The notes: generated by a model from the sequence alone, not told the origin. A DNA stretch of 64,000 bases from UM-FILTER-40-17 sp032251335 (GCA_032251335.1 JAVVDW010000014.1:22035-86034); one strand, 5' to 3'; counted from the stretch's first letter, positions 7,732-15,829 are shown. Translations and numbers: made by a program.

Positions 7732-8298
7732 ATGAAAAACATATTAGTCATCGACAATTACGACAGTTTCGTTTACAATTTGGTGCATCACTTAGAGCGG
7801 CTGGGCTGCCAAGTGACTGTTTGGAGAAACGACCAATTCGAGTTGGCGGATGTCGCCGAATTTGATAAAATTTTGCTGTCGCCCGGTCCCGGCATACCCG
7901 ATGAAGCCGGTTTGCTGAAAGCGGTTATCGAAAAATATGCGCCCGCAAAAAGCATCCTCGGCGTGTGTTTGGGCCAGCAAGCCATCGGTGAAGTTTTTGG
8001 CGGAACTTTACAGAATTTAGACAAAGTGTATCACGGTGTAGCTACACCTATTCAAATCACTGCTACCGATGAACCTTTGTTTGCAGGCATTCCCACAGAA
8101 ATAGAAGTCGGGAGATACCACTCCTGGGTGGTTGCCAACCCGTTGCCGGAAGTGTTGGAAGCCACTTCTTTTGATGCCAACGGACAGGTAATGTCGCTCA
8201 GGCACCGAAAGTATGATGTGAGGGGTGTGCAATTCCATCCCGAATCGATTTTAACACCGATGGGCGGGAAGATGTTGGAGAATTGGGTGAAGGGTTGA
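7732..8298 (+). CDS. trpG: Anthranilate synthase component II (glutamine amidotransferase)
   Basis: 188 residues, a stand-alone class I glutamine amidotransferase. It hydrolyses glutamine and channels ammonia to TrpE. The triad is visible: Cys79 in GVCLGQQ, and His169 and Glu171 in VQFHPESI. The oxyanion region LSPGPGIPDEAG is at residues 49-60. In some bacteria the same subunit also serves p-aminobenzoate synthase; the position directly after trpE argues for the Trp role. No fusion to trpD is seen. Confidence 0.96.
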   Translation: MKNILVIDNYDSFVYNLVHHLERLGCQVTVWRNDQFELADVAEFDKILLSPGPGIPDEAGLLKAVIEKYAPAKSILGVCLGQQAIGEVFGGTLQNLDKVYHGVATPIQITATDEPLFAGIPTEIEVGRYHSWVVANPLPEVLEATSFDANGQVMSLRHRKYDVRGVQFHPESILTPMGGKMLENWVKG

Positions 8299-8551
8299 TT
8301 TTAAAGAATATAGTATAGCGTAAAAAACATTAAGATAAAAAGTGAAAAAATATTAGCCGATTCGAACACTTTGTGAAACTCCGCGCCTACTTTGTGCTTT
8401 TTGTGGTAAAGCAATCCTACAAAGCTCCAAAAAGAAACAACAAACGGAAAGAAATAAATTATGAAATGCCCACTACAAATATTTCAATGCAAACCGAAAG
8501 TGATAAATTGGGCATTACATCTGACCGATTAAAAACAAATAATATAAACAG
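8299..8551 (+). other. 253-nt spacer between trpG and trpD with a degenerate intergenic repeat
   Basis: No convincing gene. The segment near 8367-8410 (ACTTTGTGAAACTCCGCGCC, then CTTTGTGCTTTTTGTGG) consists of imperfect CTTTGTG-type units and looks like a decayed interspersed repeat. A 60-codon open frame at 8373-8555 overlaps the trpD start and has no recognisable protein character. Confidence 0.5.
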
Positions 8552-9544
8552 ATGAAACAGACATTAAACCGATTAATCAACCATGAAGTGCTTTCCAAAG
8601 CGGAAGCCAAAACGGTCTTGGTCAACATTTCTAACGGGCAGTACAACACCAGCCAAATCGCCTCTTTTCTGACGGTTTATATGATGCGAAGTATCACCGT
8701 GGAAGAATTGGAAGGTTTCCGCGATGCACTCCTCGAACTCTGTATTGCCATCGATTTGAAGGACTTCAACACCATCGATTTGTGCGGCACGGGCGGTGAC
8801 GGAAAAGACACTTTCAACATCTCCACCACAGCGGCCTTCGTCACGGCGGGAGCGGGCATCAAAGTGGCCAAGCACGGCAATTACGGGGTTTCGTCCATCT
8901 CCGGTTCGAGCAATGTCATGGAAATTTTGGGAATCAAGTTCACCAACAATGCCGATTTTTTGAAAAAAAGCATCGATGAGGCCGGGATTTGCATCCTGCA
9001 TGCACCCTTGTTTCATCCGGCCATGAAAAACGTGGCACCTATCCGCAAAGAACTGGGCGTAAAAACTTTTTTCAACATGCTCGGCCCGATGGTCAATCCC
9101 GCTTTTCCGCAAAATCAGGTGGTGGGTGTTTTTAACCTCGAACTGGCAAGAATGTACGGTTATTTGTATCAAAATACCGAGAAGAATTTCACGATTCTCC
9201 ACGCACTAGATGGCTACGATGAAATTTCATTGACCGGAAATGCCAAAGCCATTTCAAAGACCAGCGAGACTATGGTCAGTCCGGCAGACTTCGGGTTGAA
9301 TCCGCTTCAACAATCGGATATCAAAGGTGGCGAAACGGTCGAGGCTTCGGCAAAAATATTTTTAGACGTGTTGTCAGGAAAAGGAACGGAAGCCCAAAAT
9401 AATGTGGTTTGTGCCAACGCCGCCATGGCCATCGCAACGGTTACAAAATGTACGCCAATGGAAGGTTTTGAATTGGCGAAAGAAAGTTTATTGTCTGGAA
9501 AAGGATTTGAAGCTTTGAATAAATTACAAGATTTAAGCAAGTAA
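8552..9544 (+). CDS. trpD: Anthranilate phosphoribosyltransferase
   Basis: 330 residues, the usual size. It transfers phosphoribose from PRPP to anthranilate. The PRPP-binding glycine-rich motif LCGTGGDGKDTFNISTTAAF is at about residues 72-91, followed by AKHGNYGVSSISGSSNVMEILG. Other family features are the substrate region HAPLFHPAMKNVAPIRKELGVKTFFNMLGPMVNP and the DGYDEISLTG segment. It is separated from trpG by 253 nt and from trpC by an inserted four-helix-bundle gene, so the operon is looser than usual here. Confidence 0.97.
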   Translation: MKQTLNRLINHEVLSKAEAKTVLVNISNGQYNTSQIASFLTVYMMRSITVEELEGFRDALLELCIAIDLKDFNTIDLCGTGGDGKDTFNISTTAAFVTAGAGIKVAKHGNYGVSSISGSSNVMEILGIKFTNNADFLKKSIDEAGICILHAPLFHPAMKNVAPIRKELGVKTFFNMLGPMVNPAFPQNQVVGVFNLELARMYGYLYQNTEKNFTILHALDGYDEISLTGNAKAISKTSETMVSPADFGLNPLQQSDIKGGETVEASAKIFLDVLSGKGTEAQNNVVCANAAMAIATVTKCTPMEGFELAKESLLSGKGFEALNKLQDLSK

Positions 9545-9550
9545 CAAATT

Positions 9551-9582
9551 GAATGATTGAATGATTGAAAAATTAAAAGATT
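9551..9582 (+). repeat. Four 8-nt repeat units upstream of the four-helix-bundle gene
   Basis: GAATGATT, GAATGATT, GAAAAATT and AAAAGATT run head to tail and end exactly at the ATG of the next gene. The inverted counterpart lies at 9976-10008. Confidence 0.75.
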
Positions 9583-9951
9583 ATGACGAAATCATTTGAA
9601 GAATTTGAAGTTTATCAAAAAGGAATTCTATTGGCAAAAATCGTCTTTAAATTATTAGAAAATAAAGCTTTTGAAAGAGAATATAGTTTTAAAGATCAAA
9701 TAAAAAGAGCCGTTATTTCAATAACTAATAACATCGCAGAAGGTTCAGAATATAATAACAACAGGCAACTCATTAGATATTTGAAAATCTCAAAAGGAAG
9801 TTGTGCAGAAGTTAGAAGTATGCTAATATTATCTTGGGAACTTGGCTTTTGTTCCCAAACAGAAATCGAAGAAAGTTATAAAATAAGTATAGAAATATCT
9901 CAAAACTTGTCCAATTTTATAAAATATTTAAGTTCTAAAATCAAAGACTAA
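9583..9951 (+). CDS. Four-helix-bundle protein (23S rRNA intervening-sequence family)
   Basis: 122 residues, single domain. Family features are the N-terminal FEEFEVYQKGILLAKIVFKLLE helix, the basic FKDQIKRAVISITNNIAEGSE segment (residues about 45-65; the NIAEG signature is diagnostic), and a helical C-terminus. These proteins were first seen encoded inside 23S rRNA intervening sequences and are also scattered in chromosomes; their function is unknown. Here the gene lies between trpD and trpC with no relation to tryptophan. It is more AT-rich than its neighbours and is bracketed by 8-nt repeat arrays in opposite orientation, which suggests arrival as a unit. Confidence 0.88.
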   Translation: MTKSFEEFEVYQKGILLAKIVFKLLENKAFEREYSFKDQIKRAVISITNNIAEGSEYNNNRQLIRYLKISKGSCAEVRSMLILSWELGFCSQTEIEESYKISIEISQNLSNFIKYLSSKIKD

Positions 9952-9975
9952 TTTTTATTTAGGTTGTATTTTTTC

Positions 9976-10008
9976 AATCTTGTAATCTTTAAATCTTTTA
10001 AATCTTTC
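9976..10008 (-). repeat. Inverted 8-nt repeat array downstream of the four-helix-bundle gene
   Basis: Units AATCTTGT, AATCTTTA, AATCTTTT and AATCTTTC. The last units are near reverse complements (AATCxxTC) of the upstream units (GAxxGATT). The array lies directly in front of trpC. Confidence 0.6.
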
Positions 10009-10019
10009 AATTATAATAA

Positions 10020-10802
10020 ATGAACATCCTCGATAAAATAATAGCCGACAAAAACAGAGAAATCATGCTCAAAAAATCCGTCATTCCGGTAGCACAACTG
10101 GAACGTTCGGTTTTGTTTGAAAGAACGGTGCTTTCGCTGTGTGAAAATTTGAAAGAAAAGCCCTTTGACATCATCGCCGAACACAAACGCCGGTCGCCGT
10201 CCAAAGCGGTCATCAACCAAAATTTTTCGGTGGAAGAAGTGGTAAAAGGCTATGAAAAGGCAGGTGCGGCTGCAATCTCTGTACTCACCGATGGCAAGTA
10301 TTTTGGCGGCTCCTTAGACGATTTGATCTTAGCAAGGGCTTCCGTCAACATTCCGCTGTTGCGCAAGGAATTTATCGTGGATGAATACCAAATCCTCGAA
10401 GCCAAAGCACACGGCGCCGATCTGATTTTGCTGATTGCCGCGGTTTTAACACGCGCCGAAATCAAGCAGTTGTCCGAATTTTCCAAAAGTCTCGGTTTGG
10501 AAGTATTGCTCGAAGTGCACAACCGCGAAGAACTCCAAAAAGCCGTCATGCCGTGTTTGGATTTGATCGGGGTGAACAACCGAAACCTAAAAACTTTTGA
10601 AGTAAGTATCGATACCAGTAAACAATTGGCAGCAGACATCCCTGATGATTTCATAAAAGTTTCCGAAAGTGGCATCAGCCAACCTGCTTCAATCAAAGAA
10701 TTGATACCGTTCGGGTTTAAGGGTTTTCTCATCGGCGAGAATTTTATGAAAACGGACAATCCGGGCGGCGCGGCGAAAGAATTTATAAATTGTATCCATT
10801 AA
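10020..10802 (+). CDS. trpC: Indole-3-glycerol phosphate synthase
   Basis: 260 residues, a stand-alone TrpC (TIM barrel) that closes the indole ring from CdRP. The N-terminal cap helix MNILDKIIADKNREI is typical. Catalytic and substrate residues lie in FDIIAEHKRRSPSKAVI (residues about 47-63), the Lys in PLLRKEFIVDEYQI, the GADLILLIAAVL strand, and LEVLLEVHNREEL. Phosphate binding is by SESGI and the C-terminal GFLIGENFM. It is not fused to TrpF, which follows 21 nt later as a separate gene. Confidence 0.97.
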   Translation: MNILDKIIADKNREIMLKKSVIPVAQLERSVLFERTVLSLCENLKEKPFDIIAEHKRRSPSKAVINQNFSVEEVVKGYEKAGAAAISVLTDGKYFGGSLDDLILARASVNIPLLRKEFIVDEYQILEAKAHGADLILLIAAVLTRAEIKQLSEFSKSLGLEVLLEVHNREELQKAVMPCLDLIGVNNRNLKTFEVSIDTSKQLAADIPDDFIKVSESGISQPASIKELIPFGFKGFLIGENFMKTDNPGGAAKEFINCIH

Positions 10803-10823
10803 GAATACTGAAATTTATTTTCC

Positions 10824-11438
10824 ATGAAACTAAAAATATGCGGCCTTAAATTTCCCGAAAACATCCAAGCGGTCGCCGGATTGGTGCCTGACTATGTGGG
10901 TTTTATTTTTTGGGAACAATCGCCGCGCTTTTTTACCGGAAACATGCCCGAACTTCCCAAAAACATAAAAAAAACAGGTGTTTTTGTCGATGCGCCAATT
11001 GATGATGTGCGGGAAAAAATCGAAAAACACCAGCTGCAAGCTGTTCAGCTGCATGGCAAAGAATCACCGGAATATTGCCGGCAATTGGCAACTTCAAAAG
11101 TCGAAATCATCAAAGTTTTTTCGGTGGATGCAACCTTCGATTTCCATCAATTAGAACCCTACGAAGAAGTCTGTGATTTCTATCTGTTTGACACCAAAGG
11201 AAAGTTGCCGGGCGGAAACGGTTATGCTTTCGATTGGGAAGTTTTAAAAAAATACAAAAGCCCAAAACCCTTTTTCCTGAGTGGCGGCATCGGATTGGAT
11301 GAAGCGGAACAAGTGAAAAAAATACGCGAAGCCGATTTGCCGGTTTATGCGATTGACATAAACAGTAAATTTGAAACCGAACCAGGCTTAAAAAACATTG
11401 AAAAACTACAGAGTTTTAAAAAAGAACTTTTAAAATAA
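10824..11438 (+). CDS. trpF: Phosphoribosylanthranilate isomerase
   Basis: 204 residues, a TIM barrel that converts PRA to CdRP. The general-base cysteine is in the N-terminal motif KLKICGLKFPENI (Cys5). The general-acid Asp is in FYLFDTKGKLPGGNGYAFDW, with the phosphate-binding loop FFLSGGIGLDEA. The family strand QAVQLHGKESPEYC is present. The gene is followed by the palindrome and transposase cluster, so transcription to trpBA must cross about 830 nt of foreign DNA or restart there. Confidence 0.96.
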   Translation: MKLKICGLKFPENIQAVAGLVPDYVGFIFWEQSPRFFTGNMPELPKNIKKTGVFVDAPIDDVREKIEKHQLQAVQLHGKESPEYCRQLATSKVEIIKVFSVDATFDFHQLEPYEEVCDFYLFDTKGKLPGGNGYAFDWEVLKKYKSPKPFFLSGGIGLDEAEQVKKIREADLPVYAIDINSKFETEPGLKNIEKLQSFKKELLK

Positions 11439-11455
11439 ATACAGACCCATCGTCA

Positions 11456-11561
11456 AGACCTCACAGGTTTTCAAAACGAGACCTCACAGGTTTTCAAAAC
11501 CTGTGAGGTCTGTAAAGAATTTAACAAAGAAAAGAAAACAAACTCAAAACCTGTGAGGCCT
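11456..11561. repeat. REP-A palindrome cluster upstream of the transposase
   Basis: One full palindrome at 11479-11511 has 16-nt arms (AGACCTCACAGGTTTT and its complement) around a single C. It is flanked by a left half copy at 11456-11477 and a right half copy with one change at 11544-11561. The full copy can fold into a very stable RNA hairpin. Confidence 0.9.
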
Positions 11562-11576
11562 ACTAAACCTTAGATT

Positions 11577-12128
11577 ATGAAATATCAGCCCTTAGAATCC
11601 GGACATCTCTATCATATTTTTAATAAAGGTAATAACAGAGAAACGATATTTAAAGAACCTAAAAACTATATTTATTTTCTTTCTTTGATAAAAAAATATT
11701 TGCTTAATGATATGGAATTATTCGCATATTGTTTAATGCCCAATCACTTTCATTTTGTTCTAAAAATAAACGAATCTTCTAAAAATCCCTCTCGACTGCT
11801 ATCGAATCTATTTAACGCCTATTCAAAGTCTATTAATAAAATGTATAATCGAGAAGGGAGTCTTTTTAAAGACAGGTTTTCCCGTAAGAAAGTTGAAGAT
11901 GAAATATATTTAAAAAAACTCATAATTTATGTGCATACCAACCCTTTACACCATGGGTTTGATGAACCATTTAACCAGTATAAGTATTCATCTTATAAAA
12001 GTTATATTGAAAATGACGCATATTTAGTAAAATTTGAAAACATAAAAGATTTGTTTTTCGACTTGGATAATTTTGAATATTGCCATCATGAAAAAGAAAT
12101 GCAGCAATCGTATCAATTTGAAGAATAA
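11577..12128 (+). mobile_element. REP-associated tyrosine transposase (TnpA-REP/RAYT, Y1_Tnp family)
   Basis: 183 residues, apparently intact. It has the HUH motif in AYCLMPNHFHFVLKI (His57 and His59), preceded by YHIFNKGNNRETIF, and the characteristic GSLFKDRFSRKKV and IIYVHTNPLHHGF segments. One of the tyrosines around residues 82-90 is the likely nucleophile. RAYTs are single-strand-acting relatives of IS200/IS605 transposases that process REP palindromes. The gene is AT-rich against its trp neighbours and lies between REP-A clusters at 11456-11561 and 12163-12238, the usual RAYT arrangement. It sits in the same orientation as the operon, so trpBA can still be transcribed. Foreign origin is inferred. 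Confidence 0.92.
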
Positions 12129-12162
12129 TTTATTTTAAAACCATTAGCATCCCTCACTAAAA

Positions 12163-12238
12163 GACCTCACAGGTTTTCAAAACCTGTGAGGTCTGAAAAG
12201 AATTCGAACAAGAAGTGCTTTCAAAACCTGTGCGGTCT
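12163..12238. repeat. REP-A palindrome cluster downstream of the transposase
   Basis: A full palindrome at 12163-12194 (15-nt arms, 2-nt loop) and a right half copy at 12219-12238 with one change. It is the same family as 11479-11511. It ends 27 nt before the trpB start. Confidence 0.88.
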
Positions 12239-12265
12239 AAATTAAAAACTAAAAAAATTACACCT

Positions 12266-13447
12266 ATGAGTTACCACGTCAACGAAAAAGGCTACTACGG
12301 CGAATTTGGCGGTGCCTACATCCCCGAAATGCTTTACCCCAATGTAGCAGAATTGCGCGAACAATACCTGTCCGTCATGCTGCAACCCGATTTTCAATCT
12401 GAGTTTAGGGCATTGCTCCGCGACTATGTCGGCAGACCCACACCCCTTTATTTTGCCAAAAGGCTGTCGGAAAAATACAACACCAAAATCTACCTCAAGC
12501 GCGAAGATTTGTGCCATACCGGCGCCCACAAAGTCAACAACACCATCGGGCAAATACTCATGGCGCAACGCCTCGGCAAAACCCGCATCATCGCCGAGAC
12601 CGGGGCCGGACAACACGGTGTGGCAACTGCCACTGTTTGTGCATTGATGGGCTTGCAATGCATCGTCTATATGGGTGAGATCGACATCGAAAGGCAAGCG
12701 CCCAACGTAGCCCGGATGAAAATGCTCGGTGCCGAAGTCAGACCCGCCAAATCGGGTTCGCGCACACTTAAAGACGCCACCAATGAAGCCATCCGCGATT
12801 GGATCAACAATCCGGTGGACACGCATTACATCATCGGTTCGGTCGTTGGGCCGCATCCCTACCCGGACATGGTCGCACGGTTTCAGTCGGTCATTTCCGA
12901 GGAAATCAAATACCAACTGCTCGAAACCGAAGGCAGGGACATTCCAGATTATGTCATCGCCTGCGTGGGCGGTGGTAGCAATGCCGCAGGCGCATTCTAT
13001 CATTTTCTGGATGACGAACGCGTACACCTGATAGCCGTGGAAGCCGCCGGAAAAGGCATCGATACGGGCGAGAGCGCGGCCACTTCTGTTTTGGGAAAAA
13101 CGGGCATCATCCACGGCAGCAAAACCCTTTTGATGCAGACCCCGGACGGACAAATCACCGAACCCTATTCCATTTCCGCCGGACTCGACTATCCCGGTGT
13201 CGGCCCCATGCACGCACATCTATTTAGAAGCCGCCGCGCCGAATTTATATCCATCACCGACGACCAGGCCATGCAGTGGGGCCTCGAATTGTCCAAAACA
13301 GAAGGCATCATCCCGGCCATCGAATCGGCACATGCCTTTGCCGTGTTAGATGAGAAAAAATTTAAACCCACCGATGTGGTCGTCATCAACCTGTCGGGGC
13401 GGGGCGACAAAGATTTGAATACGTATATCAAATATTTTAACTTTTAG
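12266..13447 (+). CDS. trpB: Tryptophan synthase beta chain
   Basis: 393 residues from ATG 12266 (MSYHVNEKGYYGEFGGAYIP), which matches the normal TrpB N-terminus. An in-frame upstream ATG (12215) begins inside the repeat cluster and is rejected. The enzyme joins indole and serine using PLP. The Schiff-base Lys is Lys89 in CHTGAHKVNNTIGQ, the phosphate-binding loop is CVGGGSNAAGAF, and the catalytic ETGAGQHGVA segment is present. It forms an alpha2-beta2 complex with TrpA encoded downstream. REP-A elements flank the gene on both sides. Confidence 0.97.
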   Translation: MSYHVNEKGYYGEFGGAYIPEMLYPNVAELREQYLSVMLQPDFQSEFRALLRDYVGRPTPLYFAKRLSEKYNTKIYLKREDLCHTGAHKVNNTIGQILMAQRLGKTRIIAETGAGQHGVATATVCALMGLQCIVYMGEIDIERQAPNVARMKMLGAEVRPAKSGSRTLKDATNEAIRDWINNPVDTHYIIGSVVGPHPYPDMVARFQSVISEEIKYQLLETEGRDIPDYVIACVGGGSNAAGAFYHFLDDERVHLIAVEAAGKGIDTGESAATSVLGKTGIIHGSKTLLMQTPDGQITEPYSISAGLDYPGVGPMHAHLFRSRRAEFISITDDQAMQWGLELSKTEGIIPAIESAHAFAVLDEKKFKPTDVVVINLSGRGDKDLNTYIKYFNF

Positions 13448-13454
13448 GGCGTTC

Positions 13455-13473
13455 CCCCCGCCAACGGCGGGGG
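13455..13473. repeat. GC-rich hairpin in the trpB-trpA spacer
   Basis: CCCCCGCC (13455-13462) pairs with GGCGGGGG (13466-13473) around AAC. It is part of a GC-rich stretch (about 13448-13500) that differs sharply from the surrounding composition and looks like another interspersed intergenic repeat. Confidence 0.65.
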
Positions 13474-13548
13474 TCGGGCTATCCGCGGCACACGGTGCCT
13501 TGCTGCTATCCCTAACGCGATAACAACAAACCGCAAAGGTTTTAATCC

Positions 13549-13581
13549 AGACCTCACAGGTTTTCAAAACCTGTGAGGTCT
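13549..13581. repeat. REP-A palindrome directly upstream of trpA
   Basis: An exact copy of the palindrome at 11479-11511 (16-nt arms around a C). It is followed by an A-rich stretch and the trpA ATG at 13601. In RNA it would form a 16-bp hairpin 19 nt before the start codon. Confidence 0.92.
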
Positions 13582-13600
13582 AAAAAAAAGATAAAAAGAA

Positions 13601-14362
13601 ATGAACCGAATCAAACTCAAATTACAAGAAAACAAGAAACTGCTGTCCATCTATTTCACGGCAGGCTTTCCGAACCTAAACGACACGGTTCCCATACTGC
13701 ACGCCTTGCAGGAAAATGGGGTGGACATGGTCGAAATCGGGTTGCCGTTCAGCGACCCTTTGGCAGACGGACCCACTATACAGGCGAGCTCTACCCGGGC
13801 TTTGTACAACGGCATGACTTCCGACACGCTCTTCGAGCAACTCAAGGACATCCGAAAAACGGTACACATTCCGCTCATCATTATGGGTTATTTCAACCCG
13901 ATGATGCAGTACGGGGTGGAACGCTTTTGCCAAAAATGCCGGGAAATTGGCATCGACGGGCTCATCATCCCCGATCTACCGGTGGACGTGTATGAAGAAA
14001 ATTACAAACCGCTTTTTGAACAATATGGCTTAGCCAATATTTTTCTCATCACCCCGCAGACTTCCGAAGCGCGCATCCGGTTTATCGACTCGGTTTCGGA
14101 CGGATTTATTTATATGGTGAGCAGTGCGAGCGTGACCGGTGCCAAAGGCACATTCGGAGCGGATCAAAAACAATATTTTGAACGCATTGCCGGCATGCAA
14201 CTCCGCAATCCACAAATTGTTGGTTTTGGCATCAGCAACCGCGAAACTTTTGCGCAAGCCACAGCGCATGCAAAAGGCGCCATCATCGGGTCGGCGTTTA
14301 TCAAATTTGTAGCGGAAAACGGCCTTGAAAAAATTGGCGCGTTTGTGAATACCATTCGGTAG
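13601..14362 (+). CDS. trpA: Tryptophan synthase alpha chain
   Basis: 253 residues, a TIM barrel that cleaves indole-glycerol phosphate and passes indole to TrpB. The catalytic acids are Glu45 (MVEIGLPFSDP) and Asp56 (PLADGPTIQ), with the same 11-residue spacing as in the enteric enzyme. The phosphate loop GFGISN and the segment YMVSSASVTGAKG are present. It is the last gene of the operon, 153 nt after trpB and behind a REP-A hairpin. No clear terminator follows. Confidence 0.97.
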   Translation: MNRIKLKLQENKKLLSIYFTAGFPNLNDTVPILHALQENGVDMVEIGLPFSDPLADGPTIQASSTRALYNGMTSDTLFEQLKDIRKTVHIPLIIMGYFNPMMQYGVERFCQKCREIGIDGLIIPDLPVDVYEENYKPLFEQYGLANIFLITPQTSEARIRFIDSVSDGFIYMVSSASVTGAKGTFGADQKQYFERIAGMQLRNPQIVGFGISNRETFAQATAHAKGAIIGSAFIKFVAENGLEKIGAFVNTIR

Positions 14363-14438
14363 TAACCGAAAAAGCCTTTAGATTTCTATCTGTTTTTTTC
14401 CTACCTTGTAAATCTTTAATCTTTAAAATTTTTTGACA

Positions 14439-14612
14439 ATGGGAAAAGGAGATAAAAAAACCCGAAGAGGTAAAATTGTTATTGGTTCGCACGGCAAACT
14501 TCGCCCGCGCAAAAAAGAAAAACAACTTGTCACAGTAGCCAAAGCCAAAGTTGAAAAACCAAAGGTTGAAAAGCCGGCTGTAAAAGCCAAAAAGGTAAAG
14601 GCTAAAGAATAG
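14439..14612 (+). CDS. 30S ribosomal protein bTHX (Thx)
   Basis: 57 residues, small and very basic. The N-terminus MGKGDKKTRRGKIVIGSHGK matches the conserved bTHX core that lies in the head of the 30S subunit. The C-terminal part is a lysine-, alanine- and valine-rich extension with KVEKP repeats, common for Bacteroidota members. It lies 77 nt after trpA on the same strand and ends 15 nt from the convergent dprA stop. Confidence 0.9.
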   Translation: MGKGDKKTRRGKIVIGSHGKLRPRKKEKQLVTVAKAKVEKPKVEKPAVKAKKVKAKE

Positions 14613-14627
14613 GCGCTGATATTTTTG

Positions 14628-15737
14628 CTAGATTACCTCAAAGACCTTGCCCGGAAGCGGGCGAATGACACCTTGCAGCTCCATATTGAGCAACAAAGTA
14701 GCTACTTTGTGCGTGGGCATTTCACAACCCAGTGCGATGAGGTCTATGGGTTGTTGGCCTTGGTTGTTTAAAAAATCGAACAATTTTTGCTCTTCATCGG
14801 TGAGTTGCACAAACAGTTGTTTTTGAACGGGTTTGCTTTCTTTCAATTCGGGCAAATCCCAATTGAGCCAATATACCAAATCTGCAGCGCTGCTAATAAG
14901 ATGTGCTTTTTCAGAACGAATCAGTTGGTTGCAGCCACTGCTGTATTTGTCTGTCACCCTACCCGGTACCGCAAACACATCTCTGTTGTAGGAATGGGCA
15001 ATGTCTGCCGTAACCAAACTGCCGCCTTTTTCAGCAGATTCTACTACAATGGTAGCCTCAGCCATCCCGGCGATGATACGGTTTCGCTGCAAAAAATTTT
15101 CCCGTTCGGGTTGTGAAGTGCTCCAAAAATCGGTGACCAATCCGCCGTTTTCAAGAATTTCAGCGACATATTTTTGATGTATCTTGGGATAAATTTGGTT
15201 TAATCCGTGCGCCAAACAAGCGATGGTTTGCAGTTTGTTTTTAACGGCGTGTTTGTGTGCCTGTATGTCCACACCATAGGCCAATCCGCTCACGATAACC
15301 GGATTAAAAGGTACCAGCTCTGCAAGCAAGGTTTCACAAAACGCCATACCATAGGTCGTTATGTTCCTTGTGCCAACAATGCTGACGATTCTTTTTTTAT
15401 CCAGGTTGATGTTTCCCTTGGTAAATAGCAATACAGGGCCGTCTATGCAATGTTTGAGCTTCTCCGGATAGCCGAATTCGTCAAAAGTATGAACACAAAT
15501 AGATTCATTAGCAATAAATTTCATTTCTGCTTCGGCTTCTTTCAAAAAATGACTGCCCGACGACAACTCTTTGTAAATGGATAAGCCAATGCCATCTATT
15601 TTGAGCAAACGGTCCTTTTTTTCTTTAAATACTTGCTCTGCACTACCGCAGTGCGCAATGAGTTTCTTGGCTGTGATGTCGCCAATTTTGGAGATGCGCT
15701 GCAAGGCCAATCTATATAAAAGCTCGTTTTCTGTCAT
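14628..15737 (-). CDS. dprA: DNA-processing protein A
   Basis: 369 residues. Order: an N-terminal SAM/HhH-like part (RISKIGDITAKKLIAHCGSAEQVF), a Rossmann-like DprA core, and a C-terminal winged helix (LFDFLNNQGQQPIDLIALGC to the end). Core motifs are VSIVGTRNITTYG, VSGLAYGVDIQAHKHAV, GLVTDFWSTSQPERENFLQRNRIIAGMAEATIVVESAEKGGSLVTADIAHSYNR (written as adjoining parts) and VFAVPGRV. DprA loads RecA on incoming single-stranded DNA during transformation. A ComEC homologue is encoded in the same window (51536), which supports natural competence. A TATTTTTG box ends only 4 nt before the ATG, so the transcript may be leaderless. Confidence 0.95.
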   Translation of the reverse strand: MTENELLYRLALQRISKIGDITAKKLIAHCGSAEQVFKEKKDRLLKIDGIGLSIYKELSSGSHFLKEAEAEMKFIANESICVHTFDEFGYPEKLKHCIDGPVLLFTKGNINLDKKRIVSIVGTRNITTYGMAFCETLLAELVPFNPVIVSGLAYGVDIQAHKHAVKNKLQTIACLAHGLNQIYPKIHQKYVAEILENGGLVTDFWSTSQPERENFLQRNRIIAGMAEATIVVESAEKGGSLVTADIAHSYNRDVFAVPGRVTDKYSSGCNQLIRSEKAHLISSAADLVYWLNWDLPELKESKPVQKQLFVQLTDEEQKLFDFLNNQGQQPIDLIALGCEMPTHKVATLLLNMELQGVIRPLPGKVFEVI

Positions 15738-15741
15738 GTTT

Positions 15742-15749
15742 CAAAAATA
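15742..15749 (-). promoter_or_regulatory. -7 box of dprA, very short leader
   Basis: On the minus strand it reads TATTTTTG, then AAAC, then the ATG. It fits TAnnTTTG. No TTG at a 17-23 nt spacing was found, so this is a -7 call only. Confidence 0.4.
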
Positions 15750-15816
15750 AAAGAAAACTTTTCAATAAATGTTAATAAAAACAACGGCACATATTTTCAA
15801 AAAATAGTTTTTGTGC

Positions 15817-15824
15817 TAAATTTG
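15817..15824 (+). promoter_or_regulatory. -7 box of the HU-SPOR gene, very short leader
   Basis: TAAATTTG at 15817-15824, 5 nt before the ATG at 15830. It fits TAnnTTTG; the -33 element is unclear. Confidence 0.45.
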
Positions 15825-15829
15825 TGCTT

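Noticed and set aside
8373..8555. 60-codon frame in the trpG-trpD spacer
   Set aside because: It reads through a decayed interspersed repeat and overlaps the trpD start; no protein-like features.
12215..12265. Upstream in-frame start of trpB
   Set aside because: The additional 17 residues are encoded by the REP-A half copy and have no counterpart in TrpB; ATG 12266 gives the canonical N-terminus.
12242..13219. Long open frame of 325 codons on the minus strand opposite trpB
   Set aside because: It is the mirror of a GC-rich third-position codon pattern in trpB; the translated sequence has no domain character and no promoter.
13573..13995. 140-codon plus-strand frame overlapping the start of trpA
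   Set aside because: Out-of-frame reading of trpA; low-complexity Arg/His-rich translation without family likeness.
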